A stretch of DNA of 64,000 bases from Phaeocystidibacter sp965659725 (GCA_965659725.1 CBFHXG010000002.1:74675-138674), one strand, 5' to 3'; positions 9,369 through 18,161 are shown, counted from the stretch's first letter. The notes: generated by a model from the letters alone, not told the origin. A program made the numbers and translations.

Positions 9369-10442
9369 TTAAAACGGATCCGAAAATGCTGTGTCGGTTA
9401 CAAAGTTGGGATCGCTAAGTGTTTTCATGAAGGCGATGAGAGCATCCTTCTCGGCCTGCGACCAGTTCCTACCCACACCTGCAGCTTTCATGTTCGGATC
9501 GAGTGTATACGATGGACGTCCTCCCATATTGTAAAATTCGATCACCTCAAATAAGTTCTGGAACCGACCATCATGCATGTATGGGAAGGTGTATTCAATA
9601 TTTCGTAAAGAAGGGATCTTGAATTTCGCTCGGTCCAACGAATCTCCCGTAACACCTTCTCTACCCGACCCTGGAGTAAGAACGGAATCCAACCCGTTGT
9701 TCGAAAATTGAAGCGTCCCAAAGGCACCGAATAAGTTACCCGTGTTCACATCACCGTGGCAATGAAAACAGTCTCCTCTCTCCGAATTGAAAATGTCATA
9801 GCCAAGCGCCTCCTCTGCCGAAAAATTATACTCACCTCGCTGCCAGGCATCAAATTTACTCTCCGCACTGATCAGCATCCTTTCAAATTGTGCGATCGCC
9901 TTCGTAGCATTATCTTGATTTATGCTATTCGGACCAAAGGCAGCAGCGAACATGTGCTCGTAAAGTGAGTCGCCCTCCAACTTAGCCAGAGCTTCTGGCC
10001 AAGTAGTGTGCATCTCAATTGGATCGATGACAGGAAGAACCGCTTGGTCTTCCAACGACTCACTCCTTCCATCCCAAAAGAAGTGTTCTTGCCAAGCTAA
10101 ATTGAATAAGGCCATGGCATTCTTAGTACCGCTTATTCCATCGATACCTGTGCTCGTAGCATTGAAATCGGAAAAGCCTTGATCTTGAAAGTGACAACCA
10201 GCACAGGCGAGTGAGTTATCCCCAGACAATCGTTTTTCATAGAATAGATGTCTACCCAACTTCACGCCTTCCTCCGTGAGAGGATTATCCCCAGGCAGTT
10301 CTGGCTGTGGGAAGTTATCTGGATTTGGAAAATTGATGTACGTTACATCCGGAGCGTCAGAGATCGGGCTTTCTTCAAAACGATCGGGCTGACACGCCAC
10401 GAGGAACGCAAGGCTCAATGTTGCGAATACGGTCTTCTTCAT
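9369..10442 (-). CDS. Di-haem cytochrome c peroxidase / MauG-family lipoprotein
   Basis: A periplasm-side peroxidase of the bacterial CcpA/MauG type that reduces hydrogen peroxide or oxidises partner molecules. It has two c-type haem motifs, CAGCH and CFHCH, the expected domain spacing, and YTFPYMHDGRF and GGRP near the C terminus. The lipoprotein signal ends in FLVACQPD, so the protein is probably anchored to a membrane. The start chosen is the second ATG of ATGAACATG; the first, at 10448, sits only 1 nt from a degenerate -7 box (TATCTTAG at 10450-10457 on the minus strand). Length 357 residues is typical. Confidence 0.92.
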   Translation of the reverse strand: MKKTVFATLSLAFLVACQPDRFEESPISDAPDVTYINFPNPDNFPQPELPGDNPLTEEGVKLGRHLFYEKRLSGDNSLACAGCHFQDQGFSDFNATSTGIDGISGTKNAMALFNLAWQEHFFWDGRSESLEDQAVLPVIDPIEMHTTWPEALAKLEGDSLYEHMFAAAFGPNSINQDNATKAIAQFERMLISAESKFDAWQRGEYNFSAEEALGYDIFNSERGDCFHCHGDVNTGNLFGAFGTLQFSNNGLDSVLTPGSGREGVTGDSLDRAKFKIPSLRNIEYTFPYMHDGRFQNLFEVIEFYNMGGRPSYTLDPNMKAAGVGRNWSQAEKDALIAFMKTLSDPNFVTDTAFSDPF

Positions 10443-10502
10443 GTTCATACTAAGATACGTAACAAGCTATACGCCAACGTAGTTCAAGTCACATAACTTA
10501 TT

Positions 10503-11546
10503 CTAATCCTGACGAGACTGCGTATACCCGCGGAATTTCTGGATTACCGTCTGCATATCCTCCGGAATCTCGCTATCGAACTCCAACCGCTTTCCATTGG
10601 TTGGATGGTCGAATGCAAGGCGTTTGGCGTGAAGGGCATGTCGCGGACAAGCATCGAAGCAATTCTGAACGAACTGCTTGTATTTAGTGAATAAGGTACC
10701 CTTCAATATCTTATCTCCGCCATACTCTGGATCATTGAACAACGGATGCCCTAAATATTGGAAGTGAGCGCGTATCTGGTGCGTCCTACCTGTCTCCAAC
10801 TTACAGCTCACAACGGTCACATATCCGAGTCGTTCTAACACCTTGTAATGCGTTACCGCGTGCTTCCCATACTCGCCATCCGGGAAAACCGTCATGATCT
10901 TCCGGTTCTTCAAGCTTCGTCCAATGTGTCCGGTAATGGTACCCTCATCTTCCTTCACTTCACCCCAAACCACGGCGATATACTCACGATCGGTCGTGCG
11001 ATCAAAAAACTGCTTGGCCAGGTTATTCAGTGCGTTCTCGGTGATGGCCACCACCATGATACCCGAAGTATTCTTATCCAACCGGTGTACCAATCCAGGG
11101 CGGCGTTCACCATTGGCTGTAGGGAGATTTTCGAAGAGATGAAGAAGTGCATTGACCAACGTACCGGAATGATTCCCATATCCGGGATGGACCACCATAC
11201 CGGCTTCCTTGTTGAGCACCATTACTTGATCGTCTTGGTGAACCACGTTCAGCGGAATATCTTCAGCGATCAGCTCAATTTCTGTAGGGGGATAAGATAA
11301 CACGATGGTTACTTCATCCCCTGGCTTGATCTTATGATTGCTTTTGACCACCTCTCCGTTCACTAAGACGGATCCATCATCGACCGCCGTTTGAATGCGG
11401 TTGCGAGAGGTGTTGAGCATAAAGTTGTTGAGGAACTTATCTACTCGTAGGGGTTTCTGCCCTTTGTCGGCAACGAACTTATGGTGTTCGAAGAGATCGT
11501 CATTGTCGTTCTCTTCATTCTGAATGTCTATGTCTTCTGTGCTCAT
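10503..11546 (-). CDS. rluD: RluD-family 23S rRNA pseudouridine synthase
   Basis: Converts uridines to pseudouridine, in RluD at helix 69 of 23S rRNA. An S4 RNA-binding domain lies at about residues 45-100 (RVDKFLNNFMLNTSRNRIQ, VLVNGEVV) and the catalytic domain carries GLVHRLDKNTSGIMVVA with the catalytic Asp, plus ETGRTHQIRAHFQYLGHPL. The length is 347 residues. The start is the ATG that overlaps the upstream stop as TGATG; the longer frame to 11579 is inside the previous gene. It is the last gene of a three-gene coupled unit (PASTA protein, T9SS cargo, rluD). RluC/RluA-type specificity cannot be excluded. Confidence 0.9.
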   Translation of the reverse strand: MSTEDIDIQNEENDNDDLFEHHKFVADKGQKPLRVDKFLNNFMLNTSRNRIQTAVDDGSVLVNGEVVKSNHKIKPGDEVTIVLSYPPTEIELIAEDIPLNVVHQDDQVMVLNKEAGMVVHPGYGNHSGTLVNALLHLFENLPTANGERRPGLVHRLDKNTSGIMVVAITENALNNLAKQFFDRTTDREYIAVVWGEVKEDEGTITGHIGRSLKNRKIMTVFPDGEYGKHAVTHYKVLERLGYVTVVSCKLETGRTHQIRAHFQYLGHPLFNDPEYGGDKILKGTLFTKYKQFVQNCFDACPRHALHAKRLAFDHPTNGKRLEFDSEIPEDMQTVIQKFRGYTQSRQD

Positions 11547-13336
11547 CAGCGCAAAATTAGCTTCTTTACTTCGATCCAATGTCCACTTTGGAGCTGAAGT
11601 AAATACATGCCCGGCTGAAGTTCGCCCATTAGTATTCGATTTCCAGCGTTGATCGTGCCGTTAAGCACCACCCTTCCGTGCATATCTAGCACTTGGTAAT
11701 TGGCCTCAACTGCATTGAAATCAACATAAACCTCATTGTCAACAGGATTCGGATACACGATAAAGTTTTCCGATACCCTTTTCGGAGTTTCCACAGAAAG
11801 ATCGTTGGGATGATATCGAAAATAAGGGCGGATCATCAGTGCTCCCATTTCATTGGAAGGATACCAATTCACTCCATCGCCATAAACAATAGTCGTATCT
11901 CCATCCGTATTTCTATCCAGCCCAATGGTCAGCGGTATATTCGACATCTGTTTCAAACCGATGTACACCGTACCATTGATCCAAATGCCTGAGGTGTCGA
12001 GGACATAATTGGCAAACTGATTGTTGGCGCCAACGTATTGCGGATTGTAGATGCTATCACTTTCATAGAGAATATTCCCTGGAGCGTTATTCTGGAAGCT
12101 GTAGATAACGATCTTGAATTCTTCTTCTATGATATCGTTGTCAGCTTGACCAAAGTACATCCTAAACCCTTTGAGCGTATCAGAAACCAACGGCTGGAAA
12201 CGATAAAGAATATAGCTATCGCCTTGAGTCAATCCATACACGCGCTCCGCCGATCCGTCGTCCAAGGCATAGGTATTGTCAAACTCCTGAGCCATGTAGA
12301 TGGAATCGTTCTTCCGAACACCTACGGCTTCACCATCAAACCAACCTTGAACTTCCAACTTGGTTGGAGCACCGGGAGAGGTGTTGATGGCATTCGTATT
12401 AATCGGCACCGTATAGCTCAGCTCCACGTTATGGTCGAGGTTCGTGATCACCGGAACAGATAGACGTGTATCGATCTCAACACCGTCTTGGAATAATCGA
12501 TATTTACCCAAGTTCAGCGACCAACCTCCAACCGGCACTGGTCCATTTCTCCGGTAAAGCAAGTTGAAATTGCTCCGAAATTGAGCAGATCCAAGGTGGA
12601 ACCACGGGATCAATTTAAAATCCCTAGTGAGAACAGGGTGTTGCTTGGTAATGGCTGGGTCCTCAACTCCAGTGTCTTGTGCGGTGCGATTGGCCTCGAA
12701 GGAGAGATAGTCGAGATTCCAAACATCATAGCCTCCATTGCGGGCTCCGTACGTTCCGATCCTAAAGCGAAATCCGTCCTTTAGCCACTTGGGGTCATTG
12801 GCAGAAACACTGGCCCATGTCCACTCATTATTGACAAACTCACCACCTCGAACACTCCAAACGCGTTCCCAACGAGCGCTGTCAACATTCCAAAAATCAA
12901 CTACCAGTGAATCATCTGTTTCAGGCTCTTCTCCCCATCCACCTTCTTGGTAGAGGAAGTTGAGGTAGGGCGACGTCTCTGCAGACAAGTCGAAATACCT
13001 AGAAGTAAGCACATCCGCTAGGGTATCACTCCTACTATTGCTAAAGTCGTAGGCTTTACCCGACTCATTCAGACCATCAAAAGTGGCTACACCTCTACTC
13101 CATTGATCAATGGGAAACGTGTTATTCACGTGCACTTTTGCATCGGTCCATCTTCGTATGGATGGAATACTCGATTCACCGCTGAAATCGTCGCGAAAAG
13201 GAAGGTTGAGTGTATCGTCCATCTTCATTTGTGGACGAACATCGAAGGATCGGTCATTCACTACACCTACCACTTCTTGTTGAGCGAAGGCAAGTGTATT
13301 GGCGAGGAATAAGAGCGTTAGAGCAAAATTCCGCAT
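11546..13336 (-). CDS. Secreted protein with type IX secretion C-terminal sorting domain
   Basis: A 596-residue exported protein. It has an N-terminal signal peptide (LTLLFLANTLAFAQ) and a C-terminal type A T9SS sorting domain of about 75 residues beginning VYPNPVDNEVYVDF, with the typical QVLDMHGRVV and GMYLLQL segments and a basic end. The central part is rich in aromatic and acidic residues, suggests a beta-sandwich surface protein, and has no recognised enzyme motif. The start overlaps the stop of the PASTA gene as TAATG and its own stop overlaps rluD as TGATG. Surface protein or cell-wall related function is inference only. Confidence 0.85.
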   Translation of the reverse strand: MRNFALTLLFLANTLAFAQQEVVGVVNDRSFDVRPQMKMDDTLNLPFRDDFSGESSIPSIRRWTDAKVHVNNTFPIDQWSRGVATFDGLNESGKAYDFSNSRSDTLADVLTSRYFDLSAETSPYLNFLYQEGGWGEEPETDDSLVVDFWNVDSARWERVWSVRGGEFVNNEWTWASVSANDPKWLKDGFRFRIGTYGARNGGYDVWNLDYLSFEANRTAQDTGVEDPAITKQHPVLTRDFKLIPWFHLGSAQFRSNFNLLYRRNGPVPVGGWSLNLGKYRLFQDGVEIDTRLSVPVITNLDHNVELSYTVPINTNAINTSPGAPTKLEVQGWFDGEAVGVRKNDSIYMAQEFDNTYALDDGSAERVYGLTQGDSYILYRFQPLVSDTLKGFRMYFGQADNDIIEEEFKIVIYSFQNNAPGNILYESDSIYNPQYVGANNQFANYVLDTSGIWINGTVYIGLKQMSNIPLTIGLDRNTDGDTTIVYGDGVNWYPSNEMGALMIRPYFRYHPNDLSVETPKRVSENFIVYPNPVDNEVYVDFNAVEANYQVLDMHGRVVLNGTINAGNRILMGELQPGMYLLQLQSGHWIEVKKLILR

Positions 13337-14163
13337 TATAGGACGATTGTAGTATCTGGATTAACTCTCATGGATAACGAATCAATTGGCACTTTGGTAC
13401 CATCGTTTGTTAACCACACATCAACCCCACTTCCCATTCTAATCACAAACTCGGGCGTTGGAGCTGGAGTTTGCTTATAGATCACTGCCGAAGTTGTATC
13501 GGAAATTTCCTCATCGTATAGCACCGCACCGATGTTGAGCATGCTGGCACCCAATCGGGTTCGCGCCGAATCCAAGGCCATCCCGTATAGTTTTGGTACG
13601 TAGGTTTTTTCATCACTAAGGCCCATTCCAAGTACGAGGTTGAAGGCTGTACCTTTTTCATACATCTCCCCCGACTCAACTTTTTCTCCATTCAGCTCAA
13701 CCCAAAGGACATTGTCTTTGGCGATATCCGGAACATAGCGCACATCACCTACCTTAAATCCGCGGCTTTCGAGTCGGTATTGGGCATCGATACGCGGAAT
13801 ATCTTCAATCGCAGGCAATTCAAGCTTGCGCTCGTGCATTGGGTTAAGCGTGAGTTTGATAACGCGGTCTGCCTTCACAGCACTACCTGCCGAGGGATAT
13901 TGTCCAACCACTGATCCAGGCTCATACTCGGTGCTGAATTCAGAGGAATCAAGCACCTCGTAATCGAGTGTAAGCTCTTGAAGGTCCTCTTCCACCATGG
14001 AAACGGTCATTCCTGTAAGATCTGGAACTACAACAACTTCACCGTGGTCTGTGATGCCAGACAACCACCATTGAACAGCGAAGATGCCGCCAACGGCGAT
14101 AATCAACATGACGATCAAGTTGACGAGGAAAGTGCGGCTTTTGATGAATCGAATCAGTTTCAT
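13336..14163 (-). CDS. Membrane-anchored PASTA-domain protein without a kinase domain
   Basis: A 275-residue protein with one N-terminal transmembrane helix (about residues 13-33) and three extracytoplasmic PASTA-like modules: VVVPDLTGMTVSMVEEDL..., LELPAIEDIPRIDAQYRL... and YVPKLYGMALDSARTRL.... In other bacteria PASTA modules bind muropeptides or lipid II and are attached to Ser/Thr kinases or PBPs; neither is fused here. Location next to the divergent D-Ala-D-Ala ligase gene fits a peptidoglycan role. The start is the ATG directly before the basic, then hydrophobic N terminus; a longer frame to 14235 would include the promoter. Confidence 0.88.
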   Translation of the reverse strand: MKLIRFIKSRTFLVNLIVMLIIAVGGIFAVQWWLSGITDHGEVVVVPDLTGMTVSMVEEDLQELTLDYEVLDSSEFSTEYEPGSVVGQYPSAGSAVKADRVIKLTLNPMHERKLELPAIEDIPRIDAQYRLESRGFKVGDVRYVPDIAKDNVLWVELNGEKVESGEMYEKGTAFNLVLGMGLSDEKTYVPKLYGMALDSARTRLGASMLNIGAVLYDEEISDTTSAVIYKQTPAPTPEFVIRMGSGVDVWLTNDGTKVPIDSLSMRVNPDTTIVL

Positions 14164-14180
14164 ACGCTTGAATATCGAGC

Positions 14181-14188
14181 CAAAGATA
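14181..14188 (-). promoter_or_regulatory. -7 box of the PASTA / T9SS cargo / rluD operon
   Basis: The minus strand reads TATCTTTG, an exact TAnnTTTG match, with about 12 nt predicted leader to the ATG at 14163. Confidence 0.6.
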
Positions 14189-14279
14189 GGGATACTGATG
14201 CAAGGAGAACGGCTGAAATATTTCCCTTCGTGCAAAACTTATATGAATGCTAACTACTTTCGTACAAAAGGACCAATTA

Positions 14280-15266
14280 ATGAAGAAGACGATAGGTGTT
14301 TTGATGGGTGGATATTCGTCCGAGTCCCAGATATCCATGCAAAGTGGACAAACGGTTTTGGACCATCTCGATCCTAGTACCTACGATGCATACGCTATCG
14401 TTGTGAATAGAAGCGGCTGGACGGTCAAGCACGAAGGAAATGAATATCCCATCGACCTGAACACCTTTACTTGTAGGATGAATGGTAGCGAATTGAAATT
14501 CGACGGACTATTCAATGCCATTCACGGTACTCCAGGAGAAGACGGACTTATTCAAGGTTATCTTTCCATGATGAAGATACCACACACCTCTTGCGATGCA
14601 TTTGAGTCTGCCCTCACATTCAATAAAGGTGAATGCAATCAGGTACTACGCGATTTTGGCGTTCGATGTGCGCCGAGCATCTACATTCAACCTGGCGAGA
14701 ATATCAACCATGAACTCGTTACCCGACTCTTGAACTTCCCCGTATTCGTTAAGCCTAGTAGATCCGGTAGTAGTTTTGGGATTAGCAGAGTGGAGAATAC
14801 CACTCAACTCGATGCTGCCCTAGACTTTGCTCGCACAGAAGATGATCGTGTGATCATTGAGCAAGGGGTGATCGGTACTGAAGTCGGTTGTGGTGTATTC
14901 ATGAAAAATGGAGAGCCTCAGATCATTGAATTGACAGAGATCGTTCCCAAGAACGCCTTCTTCGACTACAAGGCAAAGTATGAAGGTGAATCTGAGGAGA
15001 TCACTCCCGCAAGGATCTCCGAAGCGGCAGAAATGGAGATAAAGAACATCTCAAAGAAGGTTTATAAGATGCTTCACCTCAAGGGAGTAGTGAGGATCGA
15101 TTTTATCATTGAACAGGTAACAGGATTACCTTACTTGATCGAAGTAAACACTGTTCCAGGACTATCGCCTGCGAGTATCGTACCCCAACAAGTTAAGGAA
15201 GCAGGCATGAGCTTGCGAGACTTTTTTACCTTCGTTGTTGAAGAGGCTATTTCGCCTCGACCTTAA
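14280..15266 (+). CDS. ddl: D-alanine--D-alanine ligase
   Basis: Joins two D-Ala molecules with ATP for peptidoglycan precursors; cytoplasmic. The ATP-grasp enzyme is 328 residues long. Visible motifs: GGYSSESQISMQSG near the N terminus, FNAIHGTPGEDG, FVKPSRSGSSFGISR (ATP-binding loop), EVGCGVF, and the metal-binding end RIDFI...LIEVNTVPGLS. The start is the ATG of MKKTIGVLMGGYS; an upstream ATG 11 codons earlier lies at the promoter. TACTTTCG (14255-14262) is one mismatch from the -7 consensus. Confidence 0.95.
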   Translation: MKKTIGVLMGGYSSESQISMQSGQTVLDHLDPSTYDAYAIVVNRSGWTVKHEGNEYPIDLNTFTCRMNGSELKFDGLFNAIHGTPGEDGLIQGYLSMMKIPHTSCDAFESALTFNKGECNQVLRDFGVRCAPSIYIQPGENINHELVTRLLNFPVFVKPSRSGSSFGISRVENTTQLDAALDFARTEDDRVIIEQGVIGTEVGCGVFMKNGEPQIIELTEIVPKNAFFDYKAKYEGESEEITPARISEAAEMEIKNISKKVYKMLHLKGVVRIDFIIEQVTGLPYLIEVNTVPGLSPASIVPQQVKEAGMSLRDFFTFVVEEAISPRP

Positions 15267-15274
15267 TTCGAGCC

Positions 15275-15282
15275 TAAATTTG
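15275..15282 (+). promoter_or_regulatory. -7 box of coaD, 4 nt before the ATG
   Basis: TAAATTTG is an exact match to TAnnTTTG. The box ends 4 nt before the coaD start codon, so the transcript is predicted to begin at or within a few nt of the ATG. Confidence 0.6.
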
Positions 15283-15286
15283 CACT

Positions 15287-15751
15287 ATGTCTAGGATCGC
15301 GCTATTCCCAGGGTCATTCGATCCCATCACTAAAGGACACGAAAACATCGTTCGCCGTGCTTTACCTCTATTTGACAAGATCGTGGTAGCGGTAGGACAA
15401 AATGCCAACAAGACCTACATGTTTCCACTAGAGAAACGCATGGCATGGATACGCGACACATTTGCGGGCGAAGAAAAGATCGAGGTAAGGGAATACAACA
15501 GCCTTACGGTAAAATTTGCGGCAGAATGCAACGCGAATTTCTTGCTACGTGGATTGAGAAATCCGGCCGACTTCGAATTCGAGAAGGCCATTGCTCAAGC
15601 GAACCGGGAGATGAGTCCTGATCTTGAAACCGTTTTCCTACTCACATCGGCTCGATACGCCTACATCTCTTCCAGCATAGTAAGAGATGTGTTCAGGAAT
15701 GACGGTAACTATTCGTCATTTGTACCTGAAACGGTACGTCTCGAGAAGTGA
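15287..15751 (+). CDS. coaD: Phosphopantetheine adenylyltransferase
   Basis: Penultimate step of coenzyme A synthesis: ATP plus 4'-phosphopantetheine gives dephospho-CoA. It is a 154-residue nucleotidyltransferase with FPGSFDPITKGHENI (TxGH-type motif), LLRGLRNPADFEFE and the ISSSIVR signature. Its last 36 bp overlap the 3' end of the convergent NUDIX gene, so the two coding regions share sequence at their tails. It follows ddl by 20 bp but has its own exact -7 box. Confidence 0.96.
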   Translation: MSRIALFPGSFDPITKGHENIVRRALPLFDKIVVAVGQNANKTYMFPLEKRMAWIRDTFAGEEKIEVREYNSLTVKFAAECNANFLLRGLRNPADFEFEKAIAQANREMSPDLETVFLLTSARYAYISSSIVRDVFRNDGNYSSFVPETVRLEK

Positions 15752-16333
15752 TCGAATAGAAGGATACGTATTCTTTTCAACCTTATTCCAATCCTTCTCC
15801 TTCAACCAGATCGTTTCGGTGATGTCCTCCTCCGTTTGAGGCGTAAGTTCGGGTCGGCCATCCACCTTCATCCAATACCAGTAGGTCTTCTTTAGGATAG
15901 GTGTATCCCCCATCGTATACGTGTGAAAGGTGTTGGGCAACTCCTCCACTATCCGATGACCTTCGATCCCACACTCTTCTTCTACTTCTCGAAGAGCGCA
16001 AGTCGGAACATCTTCTCCTTCTTCCAACTTTCCTTTGGGGAGATCCCACTTACCCAGTCGTTTGATAAACAAGATCTCTCCGTTGGTATCGGTAACCAAT
16101 CCACCTGCCGCCTCGATCATTTGATATCTGTCCTTGATTAAGCGCCAAAGTTCCTCCACATCATCGGTTACAATGTAGATGCGGCCCATTCTCTTCTGGG
16201 TAAATTCTTTCCAGTGGTTATTGAGCCATAATCTCAGGTCTTCTTTCACCTCCTTCACCTTGCCTTGAGCAGGTGCCTTTTTCGTGATGTGAACCGTGAG
16301 GTCGTTGATGAAAATCGTGTACATTTGCGGCAT
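15716..16333 (-). CDS. NUDIX hydrolase
   Basis: A 205-residue NUDIX-fold pyrophosphohydrolase. The full NUDIX box is present: GKLEEGEDVPTCALREVEEECG fits Gx5Ex7REUxEExGU exactly. An N-terminal extension of about 75 residues precedes the NUDIX domain, longer than in minimal MutT proteins; the substrate is not evident. Two starts are possible: ATG at 16333, which overlaps the pyrE ATG on the other strand as CATG, or ATG at 16324, which lies inside the pyrE -7 box. The 3' end overlaps convergent coaD by 36 bp. Confidence 0.88.
   Translation of the reverse strand: MPQMYTIFINDLTVHITKKAPAQGKVKEVKEDLRLWLNNHWKEFTQKRMGRIYIVTDDVEELWRLIKDRYQMIEAAGGLVTDTNGEILFIKRLGKWDLPKGKLEEGEDVPTCALREVEEECGIEGHRIVEELPNTFHTYTMGDTPILKKTYWYWMKVDGRPELTPQTEEDITETIWLKEKDWNKVEKNTYPSIRSLLETYRFRYK
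16320..16327 (+). promoter_or_regulatory. -7 box of pyrE, 4 nt before the ATG
   Basis: TACATTTG matches TAnnTTTG exactly and ends 4 nt before the pyrE ATG. The box lies within the start region of the divergent NUDIX gene. Confidence 0.58.
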
Positions 16334-16976
16334 GGTATTGAACGCTGACACCGCTGAAAAGACAGCGGAATTCCTTTTGCAAATTAAGGCAATCAAATTG
16401 CAACCTGAGCAACCTTTTACATGGGCTTCAGGTTGGAAATCTCCGATCTATTGCGACAATCGACTTTCGTTGTCGTATCCAACGATCAGAAACTACATCC
16501 GCAGCTCAATTGCCGAGCTCATCGAAGAACATTATCCATCGGTAGAAGTGGTCGCTGGAGTGGCTACGGGAGCAATTGCCGTAGGTGCTTTAGTGGCAGA
16601 ACAACTGGGTCTGCCCTTTGTTTATGTTCGCAGCAAGGCCAAGGAACACGGTCGTCAGAACCTGATAGAAGGCCATCTTGAAAAAGGGGCTAAAGTGGTT
16701 GTGATCGAAGACCTCGTTTCTACGGGCATGAGCTCTTTGCAAGCGGTAGAAGCCCTGCGCGAAGCAGATGCACGTGTTCTAGGCATGAGCGCTATCTTCA
16801 CCTATGGATTCGACGTAAGTGAAAAGGCCTTTGAAAATGCCAACTGCCAGCTTGTCACGCTAAGCGATTACGACCATCTCATCACCAAGGCGGTGGATGG
16901 AGGTTATGTAGATCGATCACAGGAACGCACCCTCAACCAATGGCGTGTGAGTCCTTCAGAATGGAAAAAAGACTGA
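16332..16976 (+). CDS. pyrE: Orotate phosphoribosyltransferase
   Basis: Pyrimidine synthesis: orotate plus PRPP gives OMP. The 214-residue protein has FTWASGWKSPIYCDNR (orotate-binding region), the flexible loop RSKAKEHGRQN and the PRPP motif VVVIEDLVSTGMSSLQAV. The start is set at MVLNADTAEKTAEFL, immediately after an exact -7 box. The next gene begins 4 bp after the stop, so both are likely co-transcribed. Confidence 0.95.
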   Translation: MVLNADTAEKTAEFLLQIKAIKLQPEQPFTWASGWKSPIYCDNRLSLSYPTIRNYIRSSIAELIEEHYPSVEVVAGVATGAIAVGALVAEQLGLPFVYVRSKAKEHGRQNLIEGHLEKGAKVVVIEDLVSTGMSSLQAVEALREADARVLGMSAIFTYGFDVSEKAFENANCQLVTLSDYDHLITKAVDGGYVDRSQERTLNQWRVSPSEWKKD

Positions 16977-16980
16977 TACG

Positions 16981-17373
16981 ATGAACACAAAGATCGAAGG
17001 TCGCGAAGTGAACATCGCGAAATCAAGAGAAGACGTATTTGCACGTCTTAGTATTCCAGCCAACTTCAAGGATATCATGCCTGAAGACGTGAAGCGCTTT
17101 GAGGCGGGTGACGATTGGTTCTTGTTTGAACTCAAGGGAATCCCAGCCGTGAAGATGAAGGTAGCCGAACTCAACGCACCGGAGTCGATCACACTCAAAT
17201 CAGCAAGCGATAAACTCGATTTTCAATTGGTAGGAACATTGGCTGAAGATGGTGATCATACCAAGGCGCGTTTGAACTTTCAAGGCGACTTCAATCCGAT
17301 GCTAAAGATGATGGTTACTAAACCACTCACAAATTTCCTTGGAAAATTGACCGATCAGCTCGAAAAGCTCTGA
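16981..17373 (+). CDS. SRPBCC / polyketide cyclase-like (START superfamily) protein
   Basis: A 130-residue cytoplasmic protein whose pattern (NIAKSREDVFARLSIPANFKDIMPEDV, then alternating strands and a C-terminal amphipathic helix KMMVTKPLTNFLGKLTDQLEK) is that of the SRPBCC helix-grip fold, which binds hydrophobic ligands. No substrate or pathway can be named. It follows pyrE by 4 bp, and its 3' end overlaps the convergent birA by 19 bp. Confidence 0.75.
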   Translation: MNTKIEGREVNIAKSREDVFARLSIPANFKDIMPEDVKRFEAGDDWFLFELKGIPAVKMKVAELNAPESITLKSASDKLDFQLVGTLAEDGDHTKARLNFQGDFNPMLKMMVTKPLTNFLGKLTDQLEKL

Positions 17374-18107
17374 TCGAGAATTAACCTAACCTCTTTGAGA
17401 CCAAAGGCCTCTTTATGGCCATCTTCAAAGAGAAGTATTTGCCTTCCCGCAACATCCACATTGATGAACTTAGCGCGGAAGGCTTTTTCTTTTCTGCTAT
17501 ACATCATCCACTCATTGTATCCGATACACATCTGAAGGTATTTGTGTGGATCGAGTCTACCTGTGGATTCCAAAACTTGGATAGAGCGGGTCATGGCCTC
17601 ACCTAATTGCTGGATGAGTGCCTTTGGCTCTGGGCAGGAACTCACCTCCAACGCCAGGGACGTCGCATCTACTCCCTCTTTCCATTCGGTTTGGTACACA
17701 TTCAGCCCTAAACCAACGATGATGCGTTGCACATACGCTCCACGGATCGACGGTTCGATCAAGAGTCCACCCATCTTCTTACCTCCTACAAATAGGTCAT
17801 TAGGCCACTTGAGACGTACTTCAACGAGTTGCGATAACACATCGGCAATAGCCAAACTAACGGCCATGTTGAGATGGAAAACCCGATCTACTGGCCAGGA
17901 AATCTGAGGAGAGATCAACGACATCAAGACGTTGGCCCCCTTTTCATCCTGCCATGTTGTCTCCAATTGACCTCTACCCTTCAACTGAGTGTCAGCGGAA
18001 ATAATGGTCCAATTATCCACTTTTCCACTACCCAACAATCTGTATGCTAATGAGTTGGTAGAATCTACCTCTTCGTAATGAATGATATTGAGCTGATTAG
18101 ATAGCAT
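17355..18107 (-). CDS. birA: Biotin--[acetyl-CoA-carboxylase] ligase
   Basis: Attaches biotin to the carboxyl carrier protein via biotinyl-AMP. The 250-residue protein has the catalytic core only, with no N-terminal helix-turn-helix, so it is not a repressor of the E. coli BirA type. Motifs: EVDSTNSLAYRLL, the biotinyl-AMP loop in the variant form GRGQLETTW, LKWPNDLFVGGKKMGGLL and VGLGLNV. The start is the ATG of MLSNQLNIIHYEEVDSTNS; longer frames run into the divergent rsfS promoter. Its substrate complex includes AccA, encoded about 40 kb away in this window. Confidence 0.92.
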   Translation of the reverse strand: MLSNQLNIIHYEEVDSTNSLAYRLLGSGKVDNWTIISADTQLKGRGQLETTWQDEKGANVLMSLISPQISWPVDRVFHLNMAVSLAIADVLSQLVEVRLKWPNDLFVGGKKMGGLLIEPSIRGAYVQRIIVGLGLNVYQTEWKEGVDATSLALEVSSCPEPKALIQQLGEAMTRSIQVLESTGRLDPHKYLQMCIGYNEWMMYSRKEKAFRAKFINVDVAGRQILLFEDGHKEAFGLKEVRLILDQSFSS

Positions 18108-18112
18108 GACAG

Positions 18113-18120
18113 CAAAGGTA
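18113..18120 (-). promoter_or_regulatory. -7 box of birA, 5 nt before the ATG
   Basis: The minus strand reads TACCTTTG, an exact match, ending 5 nt before the birA start codon. Confidence 0.6.
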
Positions 18121-18161
18121 AAAGGTTGGGCTGGCACTCTGTTTGCGAATTGTAAATTCAC

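Noticed and set aside
10848..11300. 150-codon open frame on the plus strand inside rluD
   Set aside because: Antisense to conserved RluD motifs; no promoter or recognisable domain.
12038..12463. 141-codon open frame inside the T9SS cargo gene
   Set aside because: Antisense shadow; the minus-strand gene has signal peptide and sorting domain.
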